Origin: Streptomyces sp. NRRL S-37
GTDB taxonomy: Bacteria; Actinomycetota; Actinomycetes; Streptomycetales; Streptomycetaceae
Length of the DNA: 64,000 bases
Assembly: GCF_000721605.1 (NCBI RefSeq)
Contig: NZ_JOIZ01000001.1
Coordinates: forward strand, 124,001 to 188,000
Direction: 5' to 3'
Shown: piece by piece, positions 38,701 through 48,700 of the stretch
How the letters are laid out: each line of letters opens with the position of its first letter
Numbering within the stretch: position 1 is the first letter of the stretch
Translations under genes and position numbers: made by a program
The notes under the pieces: model-generated
The model's input: only the letters and a program-made list of their open reading frames with translations
Database searches by the model: none
Told to the model about the DNA's origin: nothing

Positions 38701-41700
38701 GGGCGTCGAGCCTGGCCCGGAGCCGGTCGGCCGCCTCCTTGCGGTAGTGCGGCAGCAGTTCGGCGACCCGGTCGAGGTTGCGCCGGATCAACGACAGCTC
38801 GCGGGGCTCACCGTTCTCGGTGCGCCCGGTGGCGTCGGCGAGCAGCTCCTGGAGGTTGACGTCCTGTTCGTCGGTGAGGGCACCGTCCGCCTGGGCGCGT
38901 CGCAGGTCCGCGCCGAGCGAGCGGGCCTGCTCGGTGAGGACGCCGTACCGCTGCTGCTCCGCCTGCGTGAGCCGGGCGAGGCGGTCGTCGGAGAGGTCCA
39001 GATCGCCGGCCGCGGGCAGGACTCCCGCCTCCGCGAGACGGATGATGGCCCGAACGGCGGCGAACCCGTCCCGGTCGGTCTGGAAACCGATCGCGTCGTC
39101 CCAGGTCCGGTCCACCGCGGCGAGCAGGCCGGAGACCGTGGGAGCCGTACCCGGCCAGTCCGGCAGCTTGTACAGCTCGGCGTCGAGCAGTTCGGTGACC
39201 TCGGTCTCGGTCGCCCTCACCGCCGGGGACGTCCCGTTCTCCAGCTCGCCGAAGATCGCTTCGAGCATCTCGCCCGCGGTCCGGGCGGCAGCCCTGGCCA
39301 CCGGACGGCTCCGGCCGCCGGCGGACGCCAGCTCGGCCAGTGCTCCCTTGCGCAGCCCGAGCAGGGACAGCCGCAGACCGGCGACCGAGTCCGCGGCCCA
39401 CGCGGTCTCCTCGGACCTCGCGATCCCCAGCTCGCGCTGGGCGTTGTGCCACTCCCACACCGCGGCGCGCACCCGTTCGACGAAGTGCCGCACGTTGTTG
39501 CGGCCGGACCCGTGGATGACCTGTCCGCCACTGCCGCGCAGCTCGCCGTCCATCCGGTCGATCTCGTCCTCGATGTGCGCCGGCCGGTCCAGCCGCTTCA
39601 GCAGGGCGTCCGCCCGCTCCTCCGCGTCCCCGGCGCCGTTGACCACGGCCGTCAGCACACTGCCCAGCAGCCCGTGGGGTGCCAGCCACTGCTTCACCAT
39701 CTGGGAGGCGCGCTGGAAGCGCATCCGCGGCGGCACGAGCAGGTTCCGGCATGTGTCGACCATGTCCTGCAGGCGGTTCTCGGCCTGCGAGGCGTCCGCG
39801 ACGACGGTGTGCAGCGGTGCCAGCAACAGCGCGCTGTTCAGGGTGCGTTCCGCCACGTCCGTGGCCACTTGGTGCAGCGAGCCCGGCAGGTGCTGTGCCA
39901 GCGCCCGCAGCTGGGCGCCGACGACCGGGGCGCCGGTCACCAGGGCGGCTCGTACGAGGACCGGCAGCAGGAGCAGTTCCAGTCCCCCGGCCGCGGCGTC
40001 CTCCTGGGCGTCCCATTCGCGCAACGCGTCCTCGACGAAGCGTGCGGCGCGGTCGGAGCGCGGGTTCAGCAGGACCGACGCGGCGGACAGGCGCAGCACG
40101 GCGGCCTCCGCCTCCGGCCGGCCGGCCGTGTGCGAGAGCTGGGCGGCGAGCCCGAACCGCTGCTCGGCGATGAGACGGGCGAGGGTCGGCTCCACGTCGT
40201 CCGGCTGCCCGTCACCGGGGGCCGCCGGGGCTTCCGCGGGCACGGATGCGGTGCCGGCCGGGGTGGGGGCGACAGCGGCTGCGGCCGTCCCGCCGGTGAC
40301 GGGCTCGGAAGACGGGGCGGGGCCGGTCACCGGTGGTTCCGGGTGCCCGGCGGGTGGTTCGGGCTGCTCGGCGGGCGGTTCGGACGCGTCCGGCGGCTCG
40401 GGCGTACCGGACGCGAACGGTTCGGGTTCGGCGGGCGGTTCGGGAACCATGGGCACGCCGGTCGGCGCGTCCGGTGGTTCGGGCGCCGTCACGGTGGCGG
40501 GCGACTGCCCGTCCGTGGCGAGTGCCCCGCTCCTCTGTGCGGGCACCGCGACCTCGGTGTCCCGGTCCGTCGCCACGGTGATCTGCTCGTACAGCACGGC
40601 CGCCACGGCGTACGGCGGGTGGGCCACCGAAAGCTGCCGCTGCACCTCGGTGACCGCCGTCCCCGCGTCGGCCCGTTCCCCCAGCTCGACGAGACGTACC
40701 AGCAGACCGAGGTAGTGCGCGCAGGCGTCGTCCTGCTCGTCCCAGGTGTGCTTGGCGAGCAGTTCCCCGGCACGCCGGCGTGCGTCCGTGATCACCTCGG
40801 TCACCGCGCTGTCCGGCCGGCATCCCAGGGCGAGCACGGTCGCCAGGACGCGGCGGGTCCGCTCGTTCCTCTCGTTCCTCTCGGCGGTCTCCCGGGAGGT
40901 GTCGATCGCCGTCATCAAGTCCGCGAGGCGGTCGGTGACGTCGGTGACACCGGCCGCCGAGAGCGCCTCCCGGACTCGGGCGAAGGCCGGTGCGACGGCG
41001 GTGAGCACCGCCAGATCAGAGGCATCCGGGGGACATCCGTCCAGCAGAGCCGTTCTGACGCGCTCCACGGCGTCCCGTGCCTCGTCGACGGTGCGCCGCA
41101 GCGCCTCGCCTGCCACGGCGGGGTCCTCCAGGACCGTCCGCTCACTCCCCGGCATCCGCTTCCCCTTCTGTACGTGCTGTACGGGCTGTACGGAGGTCTC
41201 CGCCGGTGCCTTGCCGCGGGTCTGCCCGGGAACCGGAACAGCCGGCGGGTCACCGTCCTCCTCTCCCCTCGCGTCCTCCTCCGGGACGGGCGGCCGGTCG
41301 AATTCGGGTGTCGCGTCGATCACCCGCTGTGCCGCCTCGGTCACCGCCTTCCGGGCGGTTTCGTCCGCCTCGGCGCCGCACCAGTCGTGGTCGGAGGCCC
41401 ATACCAGCAGGCGGGCGTCGAACGCCGACGCCTGAAGGTGGGAGAACAGCGCGAGGAGCACGAGACGTGTTCCCCAGCGCTCCACCGGACCGGTGCCCTG
41501 CCGTGGCGTCGTCTGCCCCAGGGCGGCACCGACGACGTCGTTGATGATCCGCACGGTCAGGTGGGACACGACGTGCCTGCGGTCCGAAGCCTGCTCCAGC
41601 CGCTGCGCCCGTTTGAGCACCTGCTCGCTGAGCGCACGGCCGAAGCGGCGCGGTTCGACCTTGCGGAAGCCGAGGCCCCGCATGATGGCCTGGCGGTCCA

Positions 41701-41875
41701 GGGGCCCCAGGGAATTGAGCGCGCGTTCCGTCTCCTCGACGGTGAGCGCAGCGAGGGACGACTCCAGGACCGCGCCCAGTCCGTCGAGTGCGCAGGCCAG
41801 GTCCTCGAGGAGGCCGAGGGGCGTGCCCGGCGGGGAGAGCGGAGGTTCCGCGACCACCGGATGGCTGAAGGTCAT
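35780..41875 (-). CDS. Giant P-loop (STAND/AAA-like) NTPase
   Basis: A 2031-aa protein. The N-terminal 1300 residues are mostly helical, with a proline/glutamate-rich linker around 460-515 (PPAEQPEPPAGHPEPP repeats). A P-loop ATPase core follows: FYGRDRERKNIL, Walker A GGRGLGKSALL near residue 1355 and Walker B LLILLDECDSFF near 1450. Then come VVGPLTPQFAADLIVHPMRA and SYQPFLLQIFGSR, typical of STAND-type ATPases. The last 400 residues include a winged-helix-like part. I chose the ATG at 41875. The frame stays open upstream through a RecQ remnant to a better-supported ATG at 42379, so a 2199-aa fusion is possible. It converges on the CBS-HEPN gene. A sensor or effector role in defence is inferred. 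Confidence 0.75.
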   Translation of the reverse strand: MTFSHPVVAEPPLSPPGTPLGLLEDLACALDGLGAVLESSLAALTVEETERALNSLGPLDRQAIMRGLGFRKVEPRRFGRALSEQVLKRAQRLEQASDRRHVVSHLTVRIINDVVGAALGQTTPRQGTGPVERWGTRLVLLALFSHLQASAFDARLLVWASDHDWCGAEADETARKAVTEAAQRVIDATPEFDRPPVPEEDARGEEDGDPPAVPVPGQTRGKAPAETSVQPVQHVQKGKRMPGSERTVLEDPAVAGEALRRTVDEARDAVERVRTALLDGCPPDASDLAVLTAVAPAFARVREALSAAGVTDVTDRLADLMTAIDTSRETAERNERNERTRRVLATVLALGCRPDSAVTEVITDARRRAGELLAKHTWDEQDDACAHYLGLLVRLVELGERADAGTAVTEVQRQLSVAHPPYAVAAVLYEQITVATDRDTEVAVPAQRSGALATDGQSPATVTAPEPPDAPTGVPMVPEPPAEPEPFASGTPEPPDASEPPAEQPEPPAGHPEPPVTGPAPSSEPVTGGTAAAAVAPTPAGTASVPAEAPAAPGDGQPDDVEPTLARLIAEQRFGLAAQLSHTAGRPEAEAAVLRLSAASVLLNPRSDRAARFVEDALREWDAQEDAAAGGLELLLLPVLVRAALVTGAPVVGAQLRALAQHLPGSLHQVATDVAERTLNSALLLAPLHTVVADASQAENRLQDMVDTCRNLLVPPRMRFQRASQMVKQWLAPHGLLGSVLTAVVNGAGDAEERADALLKRLDRPAHIEDEIDRMDGELRGSGGQVIHGSGRNNVRHFVERVRAAVWEWHNAQRELGIARSEETAWAADSVAGLRLSLLGLRKGALAELASAGGRSRPVARAAARTAGEMLEAIFGELENGTSPAVRATETEVTELLDAELYKLPDWPGTAPTVSGLLAAVDRTWDDAIGFQTDRDGFAAVRAIIRLAEAGVLPAAGDLDLSDDRLARLTQAEQQRYGVLTEQARSLGADLRRAQADGALTDEQDVNLQELLADATGRTENGEPRELSLIRRNLDRVAELLPHYRKEAADRLRARLDALTDISEDDRERVRRNLDNDTLATAAELVYFLELGEPVPEIRSEDSHLEMFFPAVPDALPGGITPELIQAVRSRERLRRPAVLDYSSLSEGEAERAADALERWAKLASTRDRANINPRIDLTPALSLLGFEARKALPLRELRYGKDYRFFELGETEVTGRAWAPAFGSQIKDRGNKLRALLIWGCPPAKLLISRISQDPDEGSLLVVHFGTLDSRTRTELAAASQGSKPILVVDDAALAYLTAHGNRRVDAATETLLPFSGVNPYIKEKRGQIGREMFYGRDRERKNILDPAGTQIIYGGRGLGKSALLADAGDRFVEQRPGSHRKLYLNLDKIGIGKGIALGAAAIWTTLDQELTRAGVLEEPRRRGPQREPWQRVTDGIAKWLAQDADRRLLILLDECDSFFEADVPDCTETRRLRGLGEDSRGRAKVVFAGLHSVQRFTRLARNSPFSHLAQTPTVVGPLTPQFAADLIVHPMRALGFEFADVDLVNRVLGFCSYQPFLLQIFGSRMVQVMQDKRARQPLLPPPYTIEAADVDEVEQDASLRSDITAAFKDTLALDDRYNVIANVLAQHARDNGLETRLSDRELRDECAGWWPQGFDKLDSEGFRAYLQEMVGLGVLAPNHDGQGWHLRGPNALRMIGTAQEIEARLWSAEQESRLEETVVLESRPGLDGDRRSAPLTINQIDYLLGEGGNQVRVVLGTTATGIGDVERTLRDATGRVKDWTLPPIGSANAYRKALAEGRPGTRQLVVSDLAARGDKPCRESLELARTVLPATAGATRSVVLVSSVAQLAFWRELLHDGEARRADGNGIVVVLRRYDRRGLRDWTQDHGAYESEERLARLAAATGGWPFLLDRVLELREQRKDQDRALHELEQWLGRADGAEEFADAVGLLEDETVRAGYDAIVEQLGTGWNPDADCATAAELAGLTPDDARWALTCLETLQVLDRDGNQVRVEPVLHEALLREQFALGAG

Positions 41876-41942
41876 ACAGTGTCGGCTTTCTCGTAGAGAT
41901 GTGAGAGGAGAGTCGTGGGGGGGGTGGCGGCCGGGAGACCGG

Positions 41943-42379
41943 TCAGCGTCTGCGGGAGTGCGCGGGCAGTCGCCGCAGGAAGCCGTGTGGGCGAGGGCGC
42001 AGGGGTGTCTGCCGGCACAGTTCGCTGTCGGTGGTGCGGAGGTAGTTCTGGATGCCGATCGTCTCGTCGCCCGCCTGCGCCGCTTTGCGTACGGTCTCGC
42101 GGAAGCGCCGCCGGCACAGGCGTTCCTGGCTGATGTACACCAGGCGGATGCCGTGCTCGGCGCGACCGGGGAGAGCAGGGCGCGGACCGCTCCGCCGGTG
42201 GAACGGTTGAGTTCGAGGGCCTGGTCGTGCATGAGGGCGACGAGTGGGCTGACCACGATGGTGACGCCGGGCAGGACCAGCGCGGGCGACTGGAACGTGA
42301 AGCTCTTCCCGAAGCGGAAGCCGCGGGCCGGATCCGCGACCTGCCGTGCCGCAGCGGAAACGACGTGTACTCCGGCCAT
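41943..42379 (-). pseudogene. Frameshifted N-terminal remnant of a RecQ-like helicase
   Basis: From the ATG at 42379, with an excellent GGGGGAAGGAATTC ribosome site, the frame reads FGKSFTFQSPALVLPGVTIV then SPLVALMHDQALELNRSTGG. That is the helicase motif I-Ia region of RecQ-like proteins. The homology then jumps to another frame: AEHGIRLVYISQERLCRRRF, ending at a stop at 41943. A short deletion with a frameshift therefore broke the gene, and the rest of the helicase is missing. The first frame continues without a stop into the giant NTPase gene. Confidence 0.75.
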
Positions 42380-42405
42380 GAATTCCTTCCCCCCGGCTTC
42401 AGCTC

Positions 42406-42435
42406 ACGCTAGTTCAGTGCGTTGATCCCGTCAAC
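42406..42435 (-). promoter_or_regulatory. Promoter with GTTGA-N5-TCAAC operator (NTPase operon)
   Basis: Reading leftward, TTGACG (42434-42429) and TAGCGT (42411-42406) are spaced 17 bp apart. The -35 lies inside GTTGATCCCGTCAAC (42421-42435), an inverted repeat GTTGA-N5-TCAAC. CTAGCGTGAG, including the -10, is identical in the promoter of the sigma/DISARM-like operon. Confidence 0.75.
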
Positions 42436-42826
42436 ATATTGAAATTGCCGTCAGAACGTCAGTTCGTGTACCGAATTCGTCTTCGACGGGTCTTGGGAGG
42501 AGACGTGGAGCACCGATGTCCCTCCTCGATCCGCGGTCTGTTCCCGCGGTCGGGCGAGGGCGGTGCCCCGGACCGGCATCGCAGTGTGCCGTCGGTCCTG
42601 AGGGCCAGGGCGACCTGAAAGGCGGCACCGTGCGCCTGGAGGTGTGGAGCGCCATCGGTCCCGTCGGGGTGGGGCGCGACGTACTCCGGGAGGCGGGCGG
42701 CCAAGGGCCGTGGGGTCCCCCCGCACGGAGGCCTTCTCCACGTCGTCGGCGCGGGCCCGTCCCCTGCCGGACGTGCCGCGTGCGCCGGAACGCGTGTGCC
42801 GGTCGTGACGGCGCACGTGTCGTGTG
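42436..42826. other. Non-coding gap between the UvrD-like gene and the NTPase promoter
   Basis: These 390 bp contain short open frames but none with a credible ribosome site or recognisable protein, and no clear terminator stem. The left end is AT-rich (CAACATATTGAAATTGCCG), as expected just upstream of a promoter. Confidence 0.5.
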
Positions 42827-43912
42827 TCAGCCCCGTCGCAGGTCCCCGCGGTCGATCCGGGCCAGGAGAGGCGGCTCGGACTCTCCTTCGTAGCCGAGGT
42901 GGAGTTCCTGCCGGGCGCGGGTGGCCATCACGTAGTACGACATGCGCAGGGCGGCGGAGGTGGGGTCCGTGCCCGCGTCCGCGTGCGTGTCGGGAATGAC
43001 GACCGTGTCGAAGCCCAGCCCCTTGGCGCTGCGGCGGTGCACGATCACGATGCCGGGGCGGCCGAGGTCGAGGTTGCGGTACTGGCCGCCCTTGGACTCG
43101 GACGTGTACAGCTGGGGCTTCAGGCGCGGCGCGCGGTTCTGGACGCTGCCGAGCAGGGAGAACTGGGTGTGCTTGGTGGCTGCGATCACCCCGATGCTCT
43201 TCCCCGGCTGCGCCTCGGCGAGCAGGACGAGCAGGTCCGCGACGCCCCGCTCGTGGAAGCGGTGCAGGCGCGGCACCGGTCCCTGGCGGCCGGGCAGGAC
43301 CGGCGTGCCGGCGCCGGTGTGGAAGTGGGCCGCGAAGGACGCGATCTGCTCGGTGTTGCGGTGGTTGCCGGCGAGTTCGTGCCGGGTGCACTGACCGAGG
43401 TTGCGGACGATCTCGTCGAGGGTGGAGTTGGTGTCGGTGAGCCGTTGGCACTGGTCCGCGAAGACGGTCGTACGGGCCTTGAGCATGCGGCAGAGCAGGT
43501 AGAACTCGGGCGGCAGGTCCTGGCCCTCGTCGATGACCAGGGTGGGCCCGACGGCCGGGGCGGTCTCGGCGGCACGGTTGTGGAGGGCGTCCCAGTCGTA
43601 CCAGCCGTCGCCGCCGCCGGGCGGTGTGGTGCCGTACCAGTCGGCGAGCCAGCGGTGTGCGGTCGTGACGTGGACCGAGCGGTCCGCGGGACCCAGTGCG
43701 TGCGCCGTGCCGGCGAGCGACTGGCGCAGCAGGTTGGAGTAGGTCAGCAGGACCACCGGGGTGCCGGTGAGGGCGAGCATGGCGGCGCGCTGCGCGGCCA
43801 GCACGCTCTTGCCGCTGCCCGGGGGCCCGCTGACCAGGTGGTTGCCGTCGAAGGGGAGCCCGTCGAGGCCGGACCGCTGGTCGGGGTCGAGGTCGAGGTA
43901 GGTGACGGTCAC
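42827..43912 (-). CDS. UvrD-like superfamily 1 helicase (short)
   Basis: A 361-aa SF1 helicase-like protein with Walker A GPPGSGKSVLAAQRA, Walker B LVIDEGQDLPPEF, motif III-type VFADQCQRLTDTNS and AGNHRNT, and the C-terminal motif SAKGLGFDTVVIPD followed by YYVMATRARQELHL. It is about half the length of UvrD and lacks most inserted domains. The start is GTG at 43912, overlapping the DrmB stop (GTGA), so it is the third coupled gene of the DISARM-like operon. It takes the place where drmC would stand in classical DISARM. DNA unwinding or end sensing is inferred. Confidence 0.83.
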   Translation of the reverse strand: MTVTYLDLDPDQRSGLDGLPFDGNHLVSGPPGSGKSVLAAQRAAMLALTGTPVVLLTYSNLLRQSLAGTAHALGPADRSVHVTTAHRWLADWYGTTPPGGGDGWYDWDALHNRAAETAPAVGPTLVIDEGQDLPPEFYLLCRMLKARTTVFADQCQRLTDTNSTLDEIVRNLGQCTRHELAGNHRNTEQIASFAAHFHTGAGTPVLPGRQGPVPRLHRFHERGVADLLVLLAEAQPGKSIGVIAATKHTQFSLLGSVQNRAPRLKPQLYTSESKGGQYRNLDLGRPGIVIVHRRSAKGLGFDTVVIPDTHADAGTDPTSAALRMSYYVMATRARQELHLGYEGESEPPLLARIDRGDLRRG

Positions 43913-45765
43913 TGTTGCTCCAGGGCGCCCGCCGCGGCGGCGCGGGCCGTGGTGATGATCGACTGCAGGTAGCCGGGGACCCGTTCGCCGCCGACGACGA
44001 GGGCCCGGTCCAGGAGGCTGTTGCCGGCCTCGCAGCTGGTCTCCGGGAGCAGGGCGCAGGCGTGGCAGGCGGCCCGGTTGAGGTTGCCGAAGCCCTGTCC
44101 GGAGTGTTCGGCGCACAGCGGGTCGGCGGAGCACCAGGCGGCGGACTCGGTCATCCGCAGCAGGGTCTCGGCCAGCCGCGGTGGTTCGCCCTGGCGGACG
44201 AGCCCGCCGAGGGTGCCTTCGGCGTCCCCGGCGGCGGTGTAGACGAGGATGCCGTACTGGTCCTGTTCGGGGCGGGCGTAGATCCGTTCGCGCAGGCTCG
44301 CCGTGGTGTAGCCGGACTCGAAGGACAGCTGGCGGATGAGGAGGTGGGCCAGGGTGTGCAACAGGACGAAGCGCGGGGAGAGTTCGGGACCGGTCACGTT
44401 CTGGAGGCGGTCCTTCTGGAAGGAGCGGTCGAGGTCGGCCCGCATGCCCTCGACGCGTCCGCGTACGTCCGGGTCCTCCTCCCATGCCTTCAGCGCGCCG
44501 TGGTCGAGGGTGAGGAGGATGCCCTCGCCGAAGACCTCGACGGCGGGCAGCCACTTGAGCCGGCGCGAGGTGTCGGCGGGGACGACGACGGCGTCCGGGG
44601 AGACCCGGGTGAAGCCGGACAGGGCGCGGACCTCGCGAAGCCGGTCGGCGAGGACGACGCGGCCGAAGCGGCGCGCGAGACCGGCCCAGGGTTCGGCGGT
44701 CTCACCGGCCAGGCCGAGCGTGGTCTCGCGCAGGGCGAAGTCACGGGTGGCGGGTGGGGCGGGTGCCGTGAAGGCGGCCCATTCCTCCCGGCTCAGGTCG
44801 GGCCGTGCGGGGCCGTCGGACGCGGCAGCGGTGGCGGTGGCGTCCGGGCTCGTGCCGCCCGTCTCCTCGGCCAGGAGTGCGTCCAGCAGGCCGTCGTCGG
44901 CTCCCGTGTCCTCCTGGATCATCTGCCGGAACAGGACGGCACGCGGTGAGGCCGGGTCCCGGCACAGCGACACCCATAGGTGGTGTTCCCGCACCTGGTC
45001 CGCGAGCGCGTCGTCGGCGTGGGCGGGGGCGTCGGTCTCGGGGATGTCGAGCGCGGAGTGCACGATCGGGTAGTAGAGGTTGCCGGCGGTCCGCTGCACG
45101 ATCTGCACCGGGCGCGGGCACTCGACGGCTTCACTTGCACGCTGCCAGGGGTTGCGTCCCGGGCAGCGCATGCCGTGGGTGCCGAGGATGTCGAGCAGGT
45201 CCCGGACGGCTCCGCAGCCCTTCGCGGTGCAGGCGACGGAGAGCGCTTCGAGGCCGGAGGCCCGTTCGGAGACGAGGAAGCGCAGCTTCTCGCGTTCCCC
45301 GCACTGCCGCCGCTCGCCCCCGTCGCGCCGTGAGTGCGCCCAGAACCACCAGTCGACGTCGCCGAGGTGCCCGGCCTGGCAGATCTGCACGAACCGCATC
45401 GGCGCCAGCGTCCGCGCCGGGGAGCAGGAGGGGCAGCGCGGCGCCTGGCCGCGCTTCTCGTCGGCGATCCGCCACCGCTTCATCCGCCGGCAGGAGCCGC
45501 AGAACAGCCAGGAGGGGAAGCGGATGTACGGCGCTCCGGGCGCGTCGGCGACGTCGAAGCGGTCATGGGCGGTGGCGGGCGCGGCGTAGAAGCCGGAGAC
45601 GCCGAGGCGGTCCGCGAGGCGGGGCGAGTCGACGGGCTGCCTGCCGCGGGACGGCCAGTCGCCGATGCCGGTGGCGACGAACGACTCGCCCTGGATGTCG
45701 AAGACGGCCCCGGCCCCGAAGGGCACCACGGTCTGCGACTGACGTACCCGGAGTGTGCGGCTCAC
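43909..45765 (-). CDS. drmB: DrmB-like DUF1998 protein
   Basis: A 618-aa protein matching DrmB of DISARM. An N-terminal four-cysteine zinc module includes LFCGSCRRMKRWR and RCPSCSP. The C-terminal DUF1998 region has the hallmarks VLLHTLAHLLIRQLSFESGY, ILVYTAAGDAEGTLGGLVRQ and a cysteine cluster ending AACHACALLPETSCEAGN. DrmB forms a complex with the DrmA helicase that holds DNA. The start is GTG at 45765, overlapping the DrmA stop (GTGA). Assignment to the family is firm; the exact system type is not. Confidence 0.88.
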   Translation of the reverse strand: MSRTLRVRQSQTVVPFGAGAVFDIQGESFVATGIGDWPSRGRQPVDSPRLADRLGVSGFYAAPATAHDRFDVADAPGAPYIRFPSWLFCGSCRRMKRWRIADEKRGQAPRCPSCSPARTLAPMRFVQICQAGHLGDVDWWFWAHSRRDGGERRQCGEREKLRFLVSERASGLEALSVACTAKGCGAVRDLLDILGTHGMRCPGRNPWQRASEAVECPRPVQIVQRTAGNLYYPIVHSALDIPETDAPAHADDALADQVREHHLWVSLCRDPASPRAVLFRQMIQEDTGADDGLLDALLAEETGGTSPDATATAAASDGPARPDLSREEWAAFTAPAPPATRDFALRETTLGLAGETAEPWAGLARRFGRVVLADRLREVRALSGFTRVSPDAVVVPADTSRRLKWLPAVEVFGEGILLTLDHGALKAWEEDPDVRGRVEGMRADLDRSFQKDRLQNVTGPELSPRFVLLHTLAHLLIRQLSFESGYTTASLRERIYARPEQDQYGILVYTAAGDAEGTLGGLVRQGEPPRLAETLLRMTESAAWCSADPLCAEHSGQGFGNLNRAACHACALLPETSCEAGNSLLDRALVVGGERVPGYLQSIITTARAAAAGALEQQ

Positions 45766-48700
45766 AGGTCGGCTCCCTTCACTGTCACCTGGCATTCCCG
45801 GTCGACGTTGCGCATCGAGTGGGGTGTCTCCCACAGGCCGTGGAGCTGCTCGAAGCTCTTGATGAGGTGGGACTGACCCTTGCCCTGGCTGCGGTAGTAC
45901 AGCTCGCGTCCGTCCTTGCGGGCCTGGCGCGCGAGGTCCTCCCATTCGGCGAGCAGCCCGTCGAGTTCCTCGCGCACCGCGTCGCCGGTCCCCGGTTCGG
46001 CGGTCTCCGCCCGCTGTGCCAGCTCCTCGGCCAGCGCTTCCGCTTCGGGCATCCGGTCGAGGATCAGTCCGGCCTGGTTCTCGGCCGCGAGCCCGAGCCG
46101 GTGGCGTACGAGGACGACGAGCACGGCGTGCAGGGCGCGGCGGCGGGAGGGCACGGACCAGGGGGTGACGCTGGTCGGTTCGACGTGCCGGTAGAGCGCG
46201 CGGTGGTAGACGTCGAAGGTCTCGTAGTGCGAACGGTCCCTGGGGCGGGTGGCGTTGAAGAAGGTCACCACGAGTCCGGGTACGGCGTGGCGGCCGACGC
46301 GGCTGGTGGCCTGGATGTACTCGGCGGTCGTCTTGGGCTGCCCCTGCATCAGCATCAGGGCGAGCCGCTTCACGTCGACGCCCACGGAGAGCATGTTGGT
46401 GCAGGGCAGGAAGGACACCGATCCCGTGTCGTCCCAGCTCTTCTCCAGCCGGTCGAGGAGCACGGGCTGCTCGGAGCGCGGCAGGTTGCTGGTGAGTTCC
46501 TCGACCTGCTGGTCCGGCAGGGGGCGTACGCCGCTGCCGGAGTCGAGTCCGGCGAGCTGGGCGGGGATGTCGTCGGCGGCGGCGGTGACCGTGCGGCCCA
46601 GTTCGCGCAGGCTGTGATGGTAGGCGACGAGGGTCCAGTAGGCGTCCCGGTGTTCCTCGGGCAGTTCCCAGGCGCCCTGGAGCAGGGCGGCGGCGGTGGC
46701 GACGGAGGCACGGCCGGCGGTGTGTCCCTGGGCCATGACACCGACGTAGCGGCGGCCCGGCCGGGAGGTGTCGGGTTCGGCGAAGTAGGAGTGGCGGGCG
46801 TCGAGTCCGGCGGGCGGGAAGAGCTGGACGTCTCCCCCGTACAGGGCGCGGACCTGCTCGCCGGAGCGGCGGATGGTGGCGGTGGACGCCACGACCTTGG
46901 GCCCGGTGCCGTCCGGCCCGGTGCACAGTCCGAGGACGGCGGACTCGTAGAGGCCGACGGTGGTGCCGAGCGGGCCGGTGAGCAGGTGCAGTTCGTCCTG
47001 GATGACGAGGGACGGCGGCCGGTGCCCGGTGCCGGCGCCGAAGAGCCGTCCCGCACGCGGTTCCCAGGCGAGGCGGGCGAACTTGTCGACGGTGCCGAGG
47101 ACGAAGGTGGGCGGACGGTCGTACAGGTGGTCGTCCACGACGGCGACGGGCAGCTCGTCGTGGAAGAGGCACTCGTCCCGGGGGCAGAAGAAGGCGAAGG
47201 AGTCGGCGCCTGCCCGCACCCCGTAGTCGCCGATGTCGGGCGACTTGTGGGCGGGCAGGACGCGGGTGCCGCACCACGGGCAGCGGTCCAGGATGAACAC
47301 GTCGTCCGGGGTGGCGGCCGCCCGCGCGTCCTCGAAGTCGCGGCGCGCCTTGTCGTAGCTGTTCGCGGTGGTGGTCTCACCGACCCACAGCCCGATGGAG
47401 AACGGCTCCTCGCCGTAGGTGGCCGGGTCGGCGCGGCGCATGGACTCCAGGGCGCACACGGTCGTCGCGGCGCGCTGGAACTGCTGGGTGGTCAGCAGGC
47501 TGAGCGTGTACCGGCTGAGTACGGCGGTGCCCCCGCCGTCGGGTCCGCTCCGGCGCAGCACCATCACGAACGCGGCCAGCAGCAGGTACGCCTCGGTCTT
47601 GCCGCCACCGGTCGGGAACCAGATGAGGTCCGTGACGGCGCGGTCCGGGTGCCGGGGGTCGACGGCGCCGTCGACGGCCAGCAGGAAGAACGCGAGCTGG
47701 AAGGGGCGCCAGGTGGCGTCCGCGTACGGTCGCGGGTCCGGCGGCACGCCGTCGTCGCGGCGGGGGCGCCGGGTGCCGGCGAGGTCGGCGGCGGAGTGGC
47801 GCATCTGCAGCGCCATGGCGTGGTTGGCGGCCCGGAAGGCGTGCAGCAGTTCGGGGCGCCGGGGGTCGCAGAGGGTGCGGACGCCGGACTCGATGCGGGA
47901 GACCGCGGTGCCGATCCGTCCGAGGACGCGGTCGGCCGCCTCGCGGCCCCATGCGGGTACCTCGGTGTTGAGCTGGCCGACGTACCAGGCCCGGTAGGCG
48001 GAGGCGAACTCGAAAAGTTCTTCACGGAGTTGGTCGGTGGAGACGGCCGGGTCGGCGAGGTGGGTGAGGCTGAGCACGGGGGTGTCGGTGAGTCCGGCGG
48101 CTCGTACGCCCGTGACCTCCGCCTCGGGCATGACGGCCGCCCGGAGTCCGGTCACCGTCCGGCCGTCGTCCCGCAGCTCCTCGACGGCGCACCCGTGGCC
48201 GACGGCGTGGGTGCGCACGTGCCGGTACTGCAGGCGCAGTTCCTGTTCCTCCGGGTCCCTGCTGGCCAGGCGCACGCTCGGGTACGGGAGCACCTGCCCG
48301 CCGGCGGGCCGGGCCCGCAGCTCCACCTGGAACAGCATCCCGTCCCAGTGGGCACTTTTTCCGAGCGCGGAGTCGTACCGGGCCGCGTTGACGAGGGCGA
48401 CGGTGACGAGCTTCCCGTTGCCGAAGTCGCGGCGCGTGACGCGCAGTTCGGCTCGCGCGTCCAGGACGGGGACCTGGTTCCGGTCCGGGCCGAGGAGATG
48501 CGTCTCGGCCGGTATCGCGATCCGCTGCCACGTCCGGCCGCGCTGACCGCTGCGCGACCGGGTGCGGTAACGGGCGGCGGAGCACTCGACCTCGAGGGTC
48601 TCGGCATCGGTGTAGAAGCTGAAGCCGAGGGACGACGGCAGCCAGGAGTTCGACTCCGGCACGGGGTCGCCCGCCGGCGCGGTGTCCTCGGCCCCCCGCT

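Noticed and set aside
35774..41896. Open frames of 904 and 1110 codons antisense to the giant NTPase
   Set aside because: The NTPase strand carries P-loop motifs and a promoter; these frames are codon-bias shadows.
42451..42816. Possible small gene in the gap left of the UvrD-like gene
   Set aside because: No credible ribosome site, composition unlike neighbours and no recognisable domain.
43909..47277. Single 1122-codon frame joining drmB with antisense-frame sequence inside drmA
   Set aside because: The upstream half is an out-of-frame shadow of drmA; drmB starts at the GTG at 45765 that overlaps the drmA stop.
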